Below, piece by piece: positions 49,054 to 61,149 of a DNA stretch of 64,000 nucleotides. The notes beneath the pieces were generated by a model. That model made no database searches, had not been told where the DNA came from, and was given only the letters and a program-made list of their open reading frames with translations. Position numbers and translations under genes: made by a program. The DNA comes from Fasciola hepatica. Its lineage: Eukaryota; Platyhelminthes; Trematoda; Plagiorchiida; Fasciolidae. The stretch lies in contig CANUEZ040000168.1 in the NCBI GenBank assembly GCA_948099385.1, positions 1,241,501 to 1,305,500 on the forward strand, given 5' to 3'. The first letter of the stretch is position 1. Each line of letters starts with the position of its first letter.

Positions 49054-49824
49054 AATATGGCATTTTGGACAGTTAACTGGATAAGAAGTGCACGCCCAAA
49101 AGCGCACAGCGAAGAAGCACTGCGTTTTCGGAGGGGAAGGTTACTCCAGAATTTGGGATAGGCCGGCGGGAGACATCGAGATTAGACTGAGATGCAAGGA
49201 GAAATAAGGCACCGTGATGAAGGGATTAAGAGCGAGGGACAACGGATGAGACACATTAGGAAGCTTAGACTTGGTTGTGGATTAGCTTAGAGGAAAGGGC
49301 TAAGTTGATCCTCATGTGGCGAATCCACAGAGGCTCAGTTTGTAGGAGCTTGTGGTGTTGGTGGTCAGTTGGGGTCATTGATACGCCCAAGAGCTCTTAG
49401 TGAACGTACTCTGAAAATTCCCAGATGGTGTAATAGAAGAACATATCTAGTACCTGGAGGTAATCAGGCAGTATTTTTGGAGTGGTTCAACGTCTGAGAA
49501 ATATGTGGAAGTTTGACTGGGGGCAGTAAGAAACATCGATATGCCGGGCGTGGGATTCGCTGCGCCTCAGGGATTTGGAGCGATGCCTTTTCCGAGAAGA
49601 TAAAGGAGCAAGAGTAGCGTATGCCAAGATCAATAACAGTGGGGTGCATGGGGATGGGAAGGCCATCCAGAATAATTAGACCGGGCAGTACAGTGGAAAT
49701 GTAAAGTAAGAGGATGCTTCTCTCTGAAGGGGGTTTGATGAACTACGAGATGTACCAGGCTTGGAGAGAGGATAAGTCGCCCAGTATATTGCCTATGATC
49801 GTGGCTAAGTCATTAGGGTGGGGG
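49054..49824 (-). pseudogene. Decayed CR1-like ORF2 C-terminus (right arm)
   Basis: Mirror of 26030-26800. The minus-strand frame at 49464-49649 reads VIDLGIRYSCSFIFSEKASL; here the Cys matches the better LINE copy (LSYSCSFNFSE) whereas the left arm has Arg, so at this base the right arm keeps the older state. Confidence 0.75.
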
Positions 49825-49964
49825 GAGTGAACTATTTTCATATCTTCAGAAAGTGGAATGGGGTACCGTGGCCAGTAGAAGAGAAAATGTGCGATGACTG
49901 TCAGTGATATCCCTTTGTGTTATTTTATTACATCCTCGGATATCTGAAAATCTCTTGTACGTAC

Positions 49965-50440
49965 CACAAAATAAGCGGGAAAATGTCTAAGGACCACCAA
50001 TCACAGATGCAACCGCAGCGCTGAAGACCATCATGGTCAACGGCGGTGACAACTTTGACCACAAGGTTTATATACCCTTGGGGCAAGCACTCAAACAAAA
50101 GTCACACTAAAACATTTCACGTTAATCTTATTTTCTACGGGCACCACATCATGTGGTTCCAACTTTTTATATATTATGGTACCATAACTTCAGTGGGGCC
50201 ATATTGAAGCCCGCTTGTTTAGACAGTATCCAGTTCTGCGGGTGTTCTCATTCCTTCCGTGCCTTATGTTCGGGTCGGAGCATTTACCGCATTTGTCGCT
50301 ATAGTACTAGTTCTCCATTGCAAGTGCCGATCATAACATCTGGCGTCGCGGTCAGTTCCAGTGATGGATGTCTGTAATTTGGAGGCTTCAAATGTTAACA
50401 GCTGTGCCCGGGAAGTTGTGGGTTACAAGGAAAGCTTCGA
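49965..50440. other. No gene recognised; right flank of the palindrome
   Basis: Short AT-rich sequence between the arm end and the Gypsy Gag remnant. It could contain the LTR or leader of that Gypsy copy, but I have no second copy to compare. Confidence 0.4.
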
Positions 50441-51150
50441 ATGTTGATGTTTGACTCGCAAATCCTTGGATTCTGAGAAGAAAACTGCGCATTTCTTGAC
50501 GGTTCGTGGAAAGGATTCATGTTTACTCTCGAAGAATCTGGTTTTCCGAGTTTGCCAGTGTCTTTGCCTTACGAATTCTTGAAGGCGTTTCTTCTGCGGC
50601 ATTTTCAACCTGTGAATTTCGAATCTGTTGAAAGGGCAAAATTTCGCTCATTGATGTGAGGCACCAACCAGCCTATTCGGGATTTTGTGTTGCCATCGCA
50701 AACGCAGGCCATCTAAAGCAATTTCGATGATCAGCTCGAGGTGCAATCACGGGGCAGAATAATTGCTGGTACCAACCGTCCTGAGTTGCAACAAAGACTT
50801 CTTCTCCTCCACGAATTTACTTTCCAATCAGCCAAACTTTTCCATGAGCAGCACCAAGGGGTCCGTGGCGCTATTATTAACGAGAAATCTGAAGTCCTCT
50901 TCAAATCCGCCATCGAGACAGGTGAAGCACGTTTTTCCAGGCAGTCCAATCGGCCAAAATTTCCACTTCCGACCAGTTCGATCAAGGAAGCAGGGGAATG
51001 CCTGCTGTTCTTGTGGTCGGAAACATTTTCGATTGACCTGTAGATTTCGTGATGCAGTGTCACAACTGTGGTAAGGTGGGTCATATTCAGCCAGTGTATA
51101 GAAGTAAAAAGGCGTTCTTCACTGCGTGCCCGTCCGAAAACTGTCATTCA
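50441..51150 (+). pseudogene. Second Gypsy lineage: Gag remnant
   Basis: Plus-strand blocks: KDSCLLSKNLVFPSLP, EFLKAFLLRHFQPVNFESVE, GTNQPIRDFVLPSQTQA, DQLEVQSRGRIIAGTNRPEL, LLLLHEFTFQSAKLF, the usual capsid region of retrovirus-like Gypsy Gag. Two knuckles follow in different frames: CCSCGRKHFRLTCRF and CHNCGKVGHIQPVY, the second having lost its last Cys. Stops and frameshifts make it inactive. Confidence 0.75.
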
Positions 51151-52340
51151 CCTTCAGATTTCCAGTCTCCAGCTTTAACTGTTGTTAGTTCCGACAACTC
51201 CCGTCACATTGCCCGATCGTTTTTTGGTAATCATTCTTTTCGACATGCCTTCATTATGGACACCGGCAGTGTTGATTCATTTGTTCATCAGAAGGTTTTC
51301 GGAGAACCTTTCCTCCTATGCAGCCCCAACCCACATCGATCCCAGTTAAAAATATTACTGGTCGCCCGGGACATACGCTTGGCTCATGTGAGTTGTTTCT
51401 TACCCGTAAACAACCCAATGCACATAAGTGTTCTTTTTTTGTAATTGGCACAGACATTTCCATTATCGGTTTCGACCCCATGAGTCGTGTTTGTTCCGTT
51501 GAATTTTCTGCCCGATTTCCAGCAGTCGTGTATTCGGCGTTTACTTCTTGATTGTTCTAAAGTTTCAAATGATATCAAGATGGATCCTGTGCATCTCGAG
51601 GTTGACGGGTCTCCCAATCTTTATAAAAAGCCGCATTATTCCTCACGGACTTTGTAAGCCTGTGAAAAATGTATTGGACGATTTGGTTCGTAAAGGAGTG
51701 TTGACACCGGTGAGCCCTTCAGCATGGGCCACCCCGATAGTAATTCATCTATAACGCGATGGCAAAACCCCCAGAGCCTGGAGAGATTACTGTATTAATT
51801 TGAACAGGTCGCCAAAACAGTCCAGATGTGCCACTGTCAAACTCGAGGACTTTCTCCATCAACTTAACGGTCCTAAGTATTTTTCAAAAATTGAGCTTGA
51901 GGATGCATTTTTGGAGATTCCAGTTGACGAGCAGTCCCGTGAACTAACCACCAATGATAAGCCGTTTGGTTTATATCGGTATAATTTTCTCCCTTTCGGT
52001 CCTAGCGTTGCCCCGGCTATTTTCCAAGACTCTATCGATTCTCTGGTTTCTGATCTAGAAGGTGTTTGTGCCTACCAGCATGGCATAATTGTGTACGCAG
52101 CCATCCAAAAAAGTGCTTGATGGCCGTTTGCGTTCACTGCTGGACAGATTCTTGAGGTGTAATTTGGCCATCAACCCTGATAGGTCTGTTTTCTGCACTT
52201 CTGAGTTCACTTGCTTGGGTTATTTGGTTGATATTCACGGTTTTCACCCTGACCTGAACTGTTTCGCTCCGTTATGCAATGCGCCCTCTTCCAAATCATT
52301 TGTGCACACCGTAAACAGTGAGCCCAGGCAGAGGCTCCTT
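51151..52340 (+). pseudogene. Second Gypsy lineage: protease and reverse transcriptase remnant
   Basis: Protease active site FRHAFIMDTGSVDSFVHQKV at about 51240. RT from about 51600: FIKSRIIPHGLCKPVKNVLD, LVRKGVLTPVSPSAWATPIV, a stop, RAWRDYCINLNRS, YFSKIELEDAFLEIPVDE, KPFGLYRYNFLPFG. At the polymerase core the expected YxDD reads YQHG (about 52075), so both catalytic aspartates are gone. The copy fades near 52340 at the RT-RNase H connection, just where the piece in the palindrome spacer begins. Confidence 0.82.
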
Positions 52341-55104
52341 TCATTGTTATAGAGCTGCTTGGCAACTGGAAAGCCCAAAATATTAAGAAATCCGAAACTT
52401 ATTTGATTGCCTGTGGGTTCTTGTCAAGCCAGAGGATAGCTCCATCGCTGTTGGTTTCTTTCAGTCACCATGTAACACTGGCTCTTATCTCAAAACCCTC
52501 CTGTGTACTGGCTTTTTAGCTTAGTTTATCACCTTTGTCTTTTTGATAGTATTTCACTTTTTGACCGTTGTGTGAATGTATGTTCATTTACACGAGAATG
52601 ACTTCCCACCAACAGTAGGTGCCCCATTTAGAGTTCGAACAGTTAAACATATTGGCTCTGGCTCGAAGCCAGACCTTTCCACCAATCTGGCCACAAGTTC
52701 CCGACAAGGTAATCCTGTACTGTCACTTGCACGAACGCACGCTATTGTTCTTTGTCCACCCCCCTTCCTGACCTCTTTTTGGTGCAAAGTAGTCGGTGTG
52801 AACTTTAGACAACACAGAACCTTACGCTGTTCTTCACTTTCTGTATGCTATGTTCCTTTACTCATTGTACATGTATTTTCGTAGTTACTTGCTTTATGAC
52901 TGCCCTTATTGTCTATTTTTTGGTCAAGACTGCTGTTTTATTACAGTTTACTATACGGTTTGCTTGAAAATGTGGTAATATTTAAATTTAGTACCAGTTC
53001 CAACGACTCTGACTGTCTACTGAACACTGCTACCCTAATCTGTTGTAACTTTGTGTTCGCTGCAGTTTTGCTGTTCACAAACTCTTCAGTGCGTCTTCAC
53101 AGTTTCTAACCGACTGTCATCATATTGGGACTGCGTAGGTCAAGAGACCAATGTCCGCAGGATCCACAGACGTTCGACATTCTACGGGTGTGTTCCCGTT
53201 CAAAAACAAAGTTTTATGTACGGAATTCAACCCCATGCCGTAATACACCATGTGTCATCAAGTTTAAAAGGAATGGGGATATAAGCATACTTGGCCATAA
53301 TGCTCTACTGGTCGTAGGTCTTAACTCTGCATGACTTGTGAAGTCATGTCACTCTAAGGATCAGTGCATACATCTCGGGTGCTCCTTTTCTCAACAAATA
53401 GTCCTACAGTGTTGTCCTGTTGACAAAGTCAAAGACCACGTGAGCTTTCACGGACACGATTACCGTTGACCCCTGGGATGAATGACGTGCCCTAACAGTT
53501 GTAAGAAGGTGAAAAATTGATCATTGCATCCACAGCCAGCAAGAAATCTATCCCGCTCCTCATAAGTCTGCCCTTTACTCATGTGTTACTTCCTGCTAAG
53601 TATTACGGACTCTCTCAGCTTCGACGCCATTGGAATACGGTCACTATCCCCGTGGTTGGCGCGATCATTACTCGAGCCTGTGATCGGTAGGATTCCGATC
53701 GTTTTAGCACCAAATTACACGTTTTTGAATCATCATTCTCACAGGATCCATCTGATGAGAAAAGGTCTGAGAGGTCCACTGATCGCGCGATATCGTAACT
53801 CAAAACTCATAGCTTTTTTTAAGGCTGCCTTGATTAAAAGAGTTACACCTCCATTATAGGCACAGAAACTGTTAACCCACAATGTGTGTTTGCAATGACG
53901 GTAGGCAATCAGGTTTACAGAACCTGATTTGTTCGTCACTGTCTGTGATGCTTTGTGCCCCATTCGAACAAGAATCAGCATGTTTTACGAACGCGATTTA
54001 GAATATTACAAGAAACGCCTACATCTTGCACTTTCTGTCTTCTATTCTGATAAATTGTACCTACGAAATTCGGAGTTTGAAATCACTTCTGGTTGGTTAT
54101 CTGATGATACGGCCACCCACCAATTAACGGGAATCATCTCGTTTTATCGATCAGCTGCCTTATCATCACTGGTGTATCCCTCTTATCAAGCAGTGGCCTT
54201 GATTTTGGACAGGCGCTGACGTGCTGACTACTAACGGCATTTGGCCGCCCATCGACGATCAGTCAGCCCATATCCCCAAACCAAATTTTCAAACAAAGAA
54301 TATTTCAAAATTAGGTTAGCCCTTCGTGGGTCTTGAACACCAGAACCTTTATATATCGTCGCAATTTAAAGTGAACGAACCCGTCTACAAAGCCCAGTTC
54401 ATTACAAGTCTTCCCTCGCATGGCAGTCTGGTGACCTTTGTATTTGACAATGACCCACATCCGGACATTACCGACCCTATGAATCTGAACATTTTATGTG
54501 ACTGTCTATCATCACGTCTGAATTGACAGCTCCTTCGGTGGTGACCTCCCATAGTGTGCTCTTTGAGGATGAAAAGCCACACTTAGGCCGTACATGATTT
54601 AACTAGCGGTTCGCCTTCTGTGAGCACCGGTACATAATTGTGCTCTCAGTTGCAAAGCAGATTATATTTTTTTGACTGTTCCGAAGGTTACAGGCAGTTG
54701 ACTCCGGTGGGATTCAAAAGCAGGCACGGAAATCAAACTTGAGCTCCGCGTGTGCTGTACTAGATGAAATTTAAGGCCACCCCGAAGGGCTCTGAACTAT
54801 TGGCACACGGACCATAAGTTATGAGAGAGTAACTTTATGATTAAGTCTATAATCCAATCGATGTGCAGCAGGATTAAAAAGGGCATGAAGAGGAACCGAA
54901 TGGTGATCAACATTGTGATACAACTGATGATGTTTATCTACAAAGATCCCTGAAGATAACTAGATACTTTTATCAGTTTACCGATGATATTTGTCACATG
55001 GTAGCTTACATTTTACACCATGAAGTAACTTATTTTGATGCAGACTAATCGGGAATTCTCGTGAGAACACTGCTGTAGTTCACCTGAATGGCCTATCAGC
55101 TCAG
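52341..55104. other. No gene recognised
   Basis: 2.8 kb with only short frames on both strands (for example 53581-53859, 53929-54219) and no recognisable domain. Possibly intronic or intergenic host sequence, given the sulfotransferase-like exon on the minus strand directly above it. Confidence 0.5.
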
Positions 55105-55467
55105 CTTTGCATCGGGATAGATTTTTATCAATCGCTTGCAGATTATACAACCCGGAAATTTCGTAGTCATTTGATAACCACGGAAAACCTGTTTGATCCC
55201 ATCCTCTGGAAAATGGATATCCAGACACCGTTCCATCATATCGAACAATTCTAACCACGGCCTCACATATTCTTTATGTTTCGAGACCAGCTGGTCCATG
55301 TGATAACGATGCCCGTGATAGAGGATTTCCCATGCATTTTTCAATGACACTGTTCCTACCAAACCGAGACTGGCACGACTGTAGATAGTAGAGCAATCTC
55401 CATTTCCGTTCGCTATAGTGCAATCAGAGTGAGAAAACAAAAACGAAAACTTTTGGAACGTCATCAT
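55105..55467 (-). pseudogene. Degraded sulfotransferase-like exon
   Basis: The minus frame aligns without gaps over 84 residues with the exon at 61150-61524, about 40 identities by eye: SLKNAWEIL, RYHMDQLVSKH, PWLELFDMME, FPEDGIKQVFRGY, IYPDAK. In the P-loop the expected GxGxGRTGT reads ASLGLVGT, so the phosphate-binding Arg-Thr pair is lost. Where the other copy has a GT splice donor right after the PEAK codons, this one has CT. Both changes suggest a pseudogene or a sharply diverged paralogue. The frame upstream of RASLGL (to 55467) does not match and is probably non-coding. No further exon was found. Confidence 0.65.
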
Positions 55468-58400
55468 TCATAGCGAAAATCATCGGACAAGTTTTAAAAA
55501 CAATATTGATGAATTCGATGATGTCCAGTGACCAAAAATCACACTAAATGCGAACACACAGTGAAAGGAAGGTCTTTGTTATTAGGTTGTAAAAAGCCCA
55601 TACTTACGGGTTGTATTCAGAATCTGAAAAGATATGATTTACTGCTGCACCATGTGTGTGCATGTATACACGTCCTATATATAGTGGTCCTCTGGGAAGT
55701 TTCAGTGCGTCACATGTTTCTGAACGGTCTCATGAGTTCTCATTCGTTTATCTTATCCTTATCCATTGAAATACGCACTAGCCACGTTAAACGGTTAGAT
55801 CATCTGGTTAACAGATATCGGAATGAGACGGGATTTGGGATCGAAAGTTACGTGTTGTACTTCATTCATGTTTACCCACCCCGTCGTGAACTTACATCAG
55901 ATCTGGAAGGTGCTGATGTCAAAATCTTAAAAAGTAGAAACCATTCCCTCATCAATTATTTCTTCTTTTCCTAATCTTCATTTCATAAATGTCATCGGAA
56001 GTTGCAAAAAACAGAACTACAAAAAATAATTCCCTTTATTTCAGGGCCATGGCGAACAGTGAGCAGTTAAATATGTGTGATTTTGGTAAAAAAAAAAATT
56101 AAATTTGCCTGAATAACGGTGAACAGAAATTGATAAAATGTAGAATTTAACTCATTTTCAATCTGTGCTCCTAGTAGTTGTGGTCTGTCATTGCAAGGAG
56201 ACTCCGAAAAGGCACGAAGTTTCTTTACACGACCATGATATATTCCGATATTTCTTCACTGTGTTCCCGGTAGTTCCACCAGATGCAGTTTTCATCACTA
56301 CCCCAGTGAACTGGTGAGATTTTATGAAGCTGCCTGAATATGACATGTAATTAGACATTATTGTGTAGCACAAATCTTGGTGTGACTTTAGTCGCACAAC
56401 TGCTACTATGGTACCAATGAAAAAAATATGTTAAAAATGAACCAAATGTATTAGTGGTTATGCGACATGGAAATGCAGAGAAGGAACGGATAGCTTGGCC
56501 GAATTTGAAGGCGATGCCCTCATTTCAACAATACCTTTCATATTAGTTGATTTGTATATCACTGATAAAATGCCGAAATAATTCTTTCGTAAGAGGTTCG
56601 ATTTATTAACCAGCCAGCTCAAGCAGCACCCTCCCCCCTTTCTAAATGGAGTCCGTTTTAGTTCCTGGTTTGTCCGTCATGAACACGGATAATTTGATTG
56701 CAGTGATTCTTGTCGTCACTCCACAGTATTGTCTGCAGTGAGAAATGAATTTTTGCGGAGCTTAAATCGCAAATAGTTGGAGTGAATGATAACTGGACTA
56801 GGATACCGTGTAGACATTGGAAAGAAGTCAAATACAAGTAGGCCACTAATAACCGAAAAGAATTTGATCTTGTTCACCAGTTTCTATTACACGCTGATAG
56901 GTGGATCTTATGGGCTCCATTGGAGAAACTGTGTTCCATGTATTCATAGTTATGATTTGTCCACATTTCGTTTCACCGGAGTTCATAGCCAAACAGAAAC
57001 TCCGCTCCCATAGTTCATATTAGATTGACAGTGCCAGAGGAATGTACAATTGATAGAAACAACTGTGAGCTGCTGATCGAGATGAATCATGCCAGTTGCA
57101 GACATGCCGGTGTTATGAAAGATCAGTGCAACAGTGGTCGAATTTTTGGTGCTTGGGAGAAAATGAACATATGGGATAGTTTTAATGAGGTACGATTTAA
57201 AATAACTTACACGTGGCTTCCAGTATCGCGTTTCGTAGTTCCAGAGGATTTGTACTATCACAGAACGGGGCCTATGAGGGAATCGACGACTCCACTATTC
57301 TCCGTAAAATTCACTCGAGTTCGGTTTCTGCAACGGCTGTCATCAGAGGTTAAGCCCCACTAAATGTTACGATCAATTGAGTTTGACCAGCGGTTAGATG
57401 CTTAGTTACACGAAACATCGTCGACTTACTTGTCTCGTCTTTTTCGGTTTCCGAAGTCACGTATGTGATCTTCTTCCAAATCGAAGTACTGTCAGCAGAA
57501 TTATTCAAGCAATAATCAGCCTTGGCGTTACCAGTTGATAATATAGCTTTGTCAGTCACTGAAATATGTTTGCATCAAGAAGAGAGTAAGCAATTCAATT
57601 TGATGAGATGGATTACCTTCTGTACTCTAGATGCATCCGGGAGTGGATTTTGTTTTAGGATTGGTGTGACAACGACGCGTGATTAGAATTGACGAATGTG
57701 CACCTTAAGCTACGTCTGACATAAACCAGTGATCAGCAGTGTGACTGAGCTAAGCATATCACAAGGTGATAACTTGTAGAAGGACACAAATGAAGCCCGT
57801 ATACTGGTAATCGTAAGTTTTCACTTTTGTATTACCTGGATCAGATTTTAAATAATGTGCCCTATGGTCCTCATTAGAGCCTGACGTACCAAGCTATAAT
57901 CAAGAATATCAACTGAAAGCAAGCATCCGAGAAATTGAGATAACGTTTACTGAAATTCGTACTTGACCTCGGGACAATGCGAAGTGAACAATGATGTTTT
58001 GAAATGTTGTTCCAACAGCGCACATATTCTGCAAGACAACTGGTCGTTTGTATACGGTCTAACAAAAACTCATCAGTCTAAATGACCCAGATATTTTCTG
58101 GAAAGAATATTTGAATGTTCAGCACGGAAAGCGGTGGCACATACAGTGAAGTTGTATCTGCGGTACAACACTAGATTACTGAAGTAGGGTTGCCATGCCG
58201 TGTTTCAAGATCCATACGGTTTTAAATGAAGCAGTCTGATTTATTCTGTAATATGTTCCTGAACTTGTTCGGGTGCATGAAATCTCTGCGCATACAACAG
58301 TATTTCCCCAACTTTTTAAGATGTACCCTCAAAAAGATGATCTGGAGTAGTTTAGTAGAACGAAGATCATAAGACAAGTGTGAGAATACTTCCAAAGAGG

Positions 58401-59077
58401 TTTTGTATATCATTATGAATCGTGAACTGTTATTGTTATGACATAAAAACAGTGGCTATGCACATTCGATTTTGAATAATGCTGATGTCACCTCAGATTA
58501 ACCATAAATTTAATCGAGAGACTTCCACGTACCGTCGAGTGAAATCGCTAATCACACCGCTCTTCAAACACGTGAATAATTAGCTTCGTTGTGTTTCCTT
58601 TTTTCGTCTACCCAGGAAACATTTTTGCCTCGAAGTGACCCAATGTTGATCTTCATCTAGCAGTGGAATAAATTTTCGTTCCCAGATGAGACTTTCTGCG
58701 TGAGAACCTGTAGGGGAAAGGGCATGCCAAAGGTTGGGAAATGACCGTGTGGCAAAGTAGGACTGCAAGGCTGAAGGAATAAGTGCTATGCAATGAAGCA
58801 GATGGCTGGAAAAATGACAACACTGACTGAACATGGATAGTAACAACATTCGACAAGTACCTGTTATCTTGCGTAGCAGACGATAAGATCAGTGCCTGGA
58901 ACTGAAAAAATTAGATACGTGTGCCTGTAGACGAATCACCAATGGTCACAAAAAGTGATACGTGCTTAAGGTAACTACTTGCCTTGTTTACGTAATGTAG
59001 TGCATATGTTAGTGACATATACTTTACACAAAACACACCAGAAACAAAAATGAAACAGAATCCACCTCTACCTTATC
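55468..59077. other. No gene recognised
   Basis: 3.6 kb of AT-rich sequence with short, overlapping frames on both strands and no domain, LTR or array that I can identify. Probably intergenic or intronic host DNA. Confidence 0.5.
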
Positions 59078-59172
59078 ATCGTTATCATCATCGTCAGCAT
59101 CATCATCATCTCTATCAGCATCAGCATCATCGTCGTCATCATCCGAAGCTTCATCATTATTGTCATCATACT
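59078..59172. repeat. Imperfect (ATC)n-type microsatellite
   Basis: Runs of CAT/ATC interspersed with CGT and AGC. On the minus strand it translates as poly-Asp with Ala, a low-complexity by-product. Confidence 0.8.
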
Positions 59173-59204
59173 GATACGAAAATCGGGTCAATAGTTCTAC
59201 TGTT

Positions 59205-59350
59205 GCCATGATGTTCTCTCGCTGAGCTTGGCGTTTTGATCGCAAACGTTTCATCACCAGTTGAGGTGACATTATCAGTGCAAGTCACCTCGACTGGTGA
59301 TGAAACGTTTGCAATCCAAGCGCCAAGCCCAGCGATAAAAAGATCATGGC
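59205..59350. repeat. Short inverted repeat (hairpin), 66-bp arms with 13-bp loop
   Basis: 59205-59270 and 59284-59350 are near-perfect reverse complements. Both arms include a GGTGATGAAACGTTTGC core and a CGCCAAGC block and end in GCCATGAT/ATCATGGC. It lies beside the ATC microsatellite. No coding role is evident; it may be two head-to-head copies of a small repeat. Confidence 0.85.
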
Positions 59351-61149
59351 AACTAACAACCTGAACTACAACCACCACTAATACTCAAAACCACTAAGTA
59401 TCACGGTTTAATGTACAACCGACCAGTCTCGGTGGAACCGCCGTTCGGACTTCGACTTTTAATAATCGGATTATCTTTTAATCATCCGGTGAACAAGGTC
59501 GATTTTCTATTGACCTTAATCCGCTTCGTGTCACATCTGTCTCATGTTATCATTCAGAGACCCCTAGCATTTGATCATAATTCACTCGCGGCAACTATAT
59601 ATGTACGTGTTTTAATATACATATCTTACCAGTTTATTCACTTTTGCACCTGAAACTCGTAATGCCACTTCATGACAGACAGGATAATGGGCCATTCGAA
59701 GTCGGGATGCTGTCTAGCAACATCATGGTGTATTTTGTCAGTCCTCATCTGCGTAGCTAACGTGTGTGATTTCTAATGTACATACCCCCAAGTCCAAGTT
59801 ATCAGTCTGTCTTTTGAGGTAATATTTGCCGCGCTATGCACAATCCAGATTGTTGTAAGCAACGAGAGACAAACCAAAGTGAACCAGATCATTTGAGCCT
59901 GAACGTTGATAGGAATTGGTGAGCAACCGTTTCACTTAAAATGCATTTGCTAAATTCTTTGGCAGGCATAAGTGGTATAAGTGGTCCTGATAACCTGAGC
60001 ATTTATTTATTTTGGCCATTTTATCAATTAATTCGTCCGCTAATGGAATTCACTGCATCCACCTGTCAAAGTTTGAGATCAGTTCATGTTGTCATTGCCA
60101 GACTCCATCCATAATCCATAATCAGTGCAACCAGTGAGCGGCCTTTTCTAATGGTGTGTGCAGAATCACAAGTTAGAGTGGTACGTATGAGCTGAAGTGT
60201 AACTGGGCACCGATCGAACTAAATCAGAGTGCAGGGTTTGACAACAGCGACCAGGTTGTGTTATGTTCCATAGATTACCAGCAATGAATACGGCATGCCC
60301 AAAGCATGATAAATGAATCTAGAAATGCATTGGATTTTCTACCACCTGAAATGCGTGTAGCTGCGTCATAAAAATGCCTAAAACTGAACGATGATACTGA
60401 CTTGAATGGCTGGTTTTCGCTGTTTGGCCTGGCAGGTGTGCACCGAATTCAGTTCAGTGTACTTCTGATGCCAGGTCGTGTAAGACGAACCCCACACTCT
60501 TAATCAGAAAGAGATAAGTTGATAACTTAAGTGTACTTCAACAGAATCAGTCAAGCCCAGAGATGTATAAACCTCAAATTTAGAACAATCCAACCATAAT
60601 AAACAGTTCAATCATGTGGCATCAACTCGCCGCTCAGGCGCACGCGCACGCAGACAGGGTTGAGAGCGGAGCTACACGATAACACAAAGGAGAAAAACAA
60701 AGACATTGGTTGTATACATCTTGAAACTAACTCGTACTGAGATTTTAGAATATCGTTATTTATCATCAGTCATTCACTTTCCTGATAAGCCGAGCTCCTA
60801 GCCAGCGAGAGTGTCCATCGATGTACCAAGGTTGATTACCTAAAGTGAATTCAACCTTTCCGATTCGGTGTCCACCCATTATAGGCCTTGATGATTCACG
60901 CTGTATATTACTGTCTACTTTGAGTCACTTAAAATGGCTCCCTTTTAAAGATAGATAACTGATCACCCGTATATCTGTGTGGGAGTTGTTATCCAGGTAG
61001 TCATTGTTTGGATATTAATGTGATCGGAAGTTTTCGACAATAGAATTCATATCCCTTTGGTTACACAGTAATGGGAAAAAACTAACAGTGATCGCTATCA
61101 ACCCCTAAAACCAATCACGATATATTCGAGAATATCCGCTAGCTCGGGA
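59351..61149. other. No gene recognised; upstream region of the sulfotransferase-like exon
   Basis: 1.8 kb with only short frames (for example 59411-59653). The promoter or untranslated region of the gene starting at 61150 may lie here, but no core promoter motif can be supported. Confidence 0.4.

Larger units (their letters stand above)
39373..49964 (-). repeat. Right arm of the large inverted repeat (10.6 kb)
   Basis: Reverse complement of 25664-36478. The inner end begins TGCACAGACAG at 39373 and the outer end is GTACGTAC ending at 49964, where similarity stops abruptly. It lacks the 226 bp present at 25689-25914 of the left arm and gains 4 bp near the inner end. Plus-strand contents: decayed Gypsy, anonymous repeat, then CR1 tail on the minus strand. 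Confidence 0.95.

Noticed and set aside
25664..49964. Considered the palindrome as two independent Gypsy/CR1 insertions
   Set aside because: Near-identity extends through decayed elements, the 1.9-kb insertion and the flanks alike, with a constant coordinate sum, so it is one duplicated block.
50423..50608. Minus-strand frame with KMPQKKRLQEF
   Set aside because: It is antisense to recognisable Gypsy Gag sequence on the plus strand.
52584..52787. Open frame with a SGFEPEP-like string and a GTTCGAAC core, suggesting a tRNA-derived SINE
   Set aside because: The B-box-like core is only partly matched, no A box at the right distance or A-rich tail was found, and there is no second copy in the window.
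55528..55974. 148-codon plus-strand frame upstream of the degraded sulfotransferase-like exon
   Set aside because: Composition resembles translated AT-rich non-coding DNA; no domain, and no splice signals that fit a gene model.
59024..59272. Minus-strand frame with a long Asp-rich stretch, looking like an acidic protein
   Set aside because: It is the translation of the imperfect ATC microsatellite and the adjoining hairpin; no domain or splice context supports a gene.
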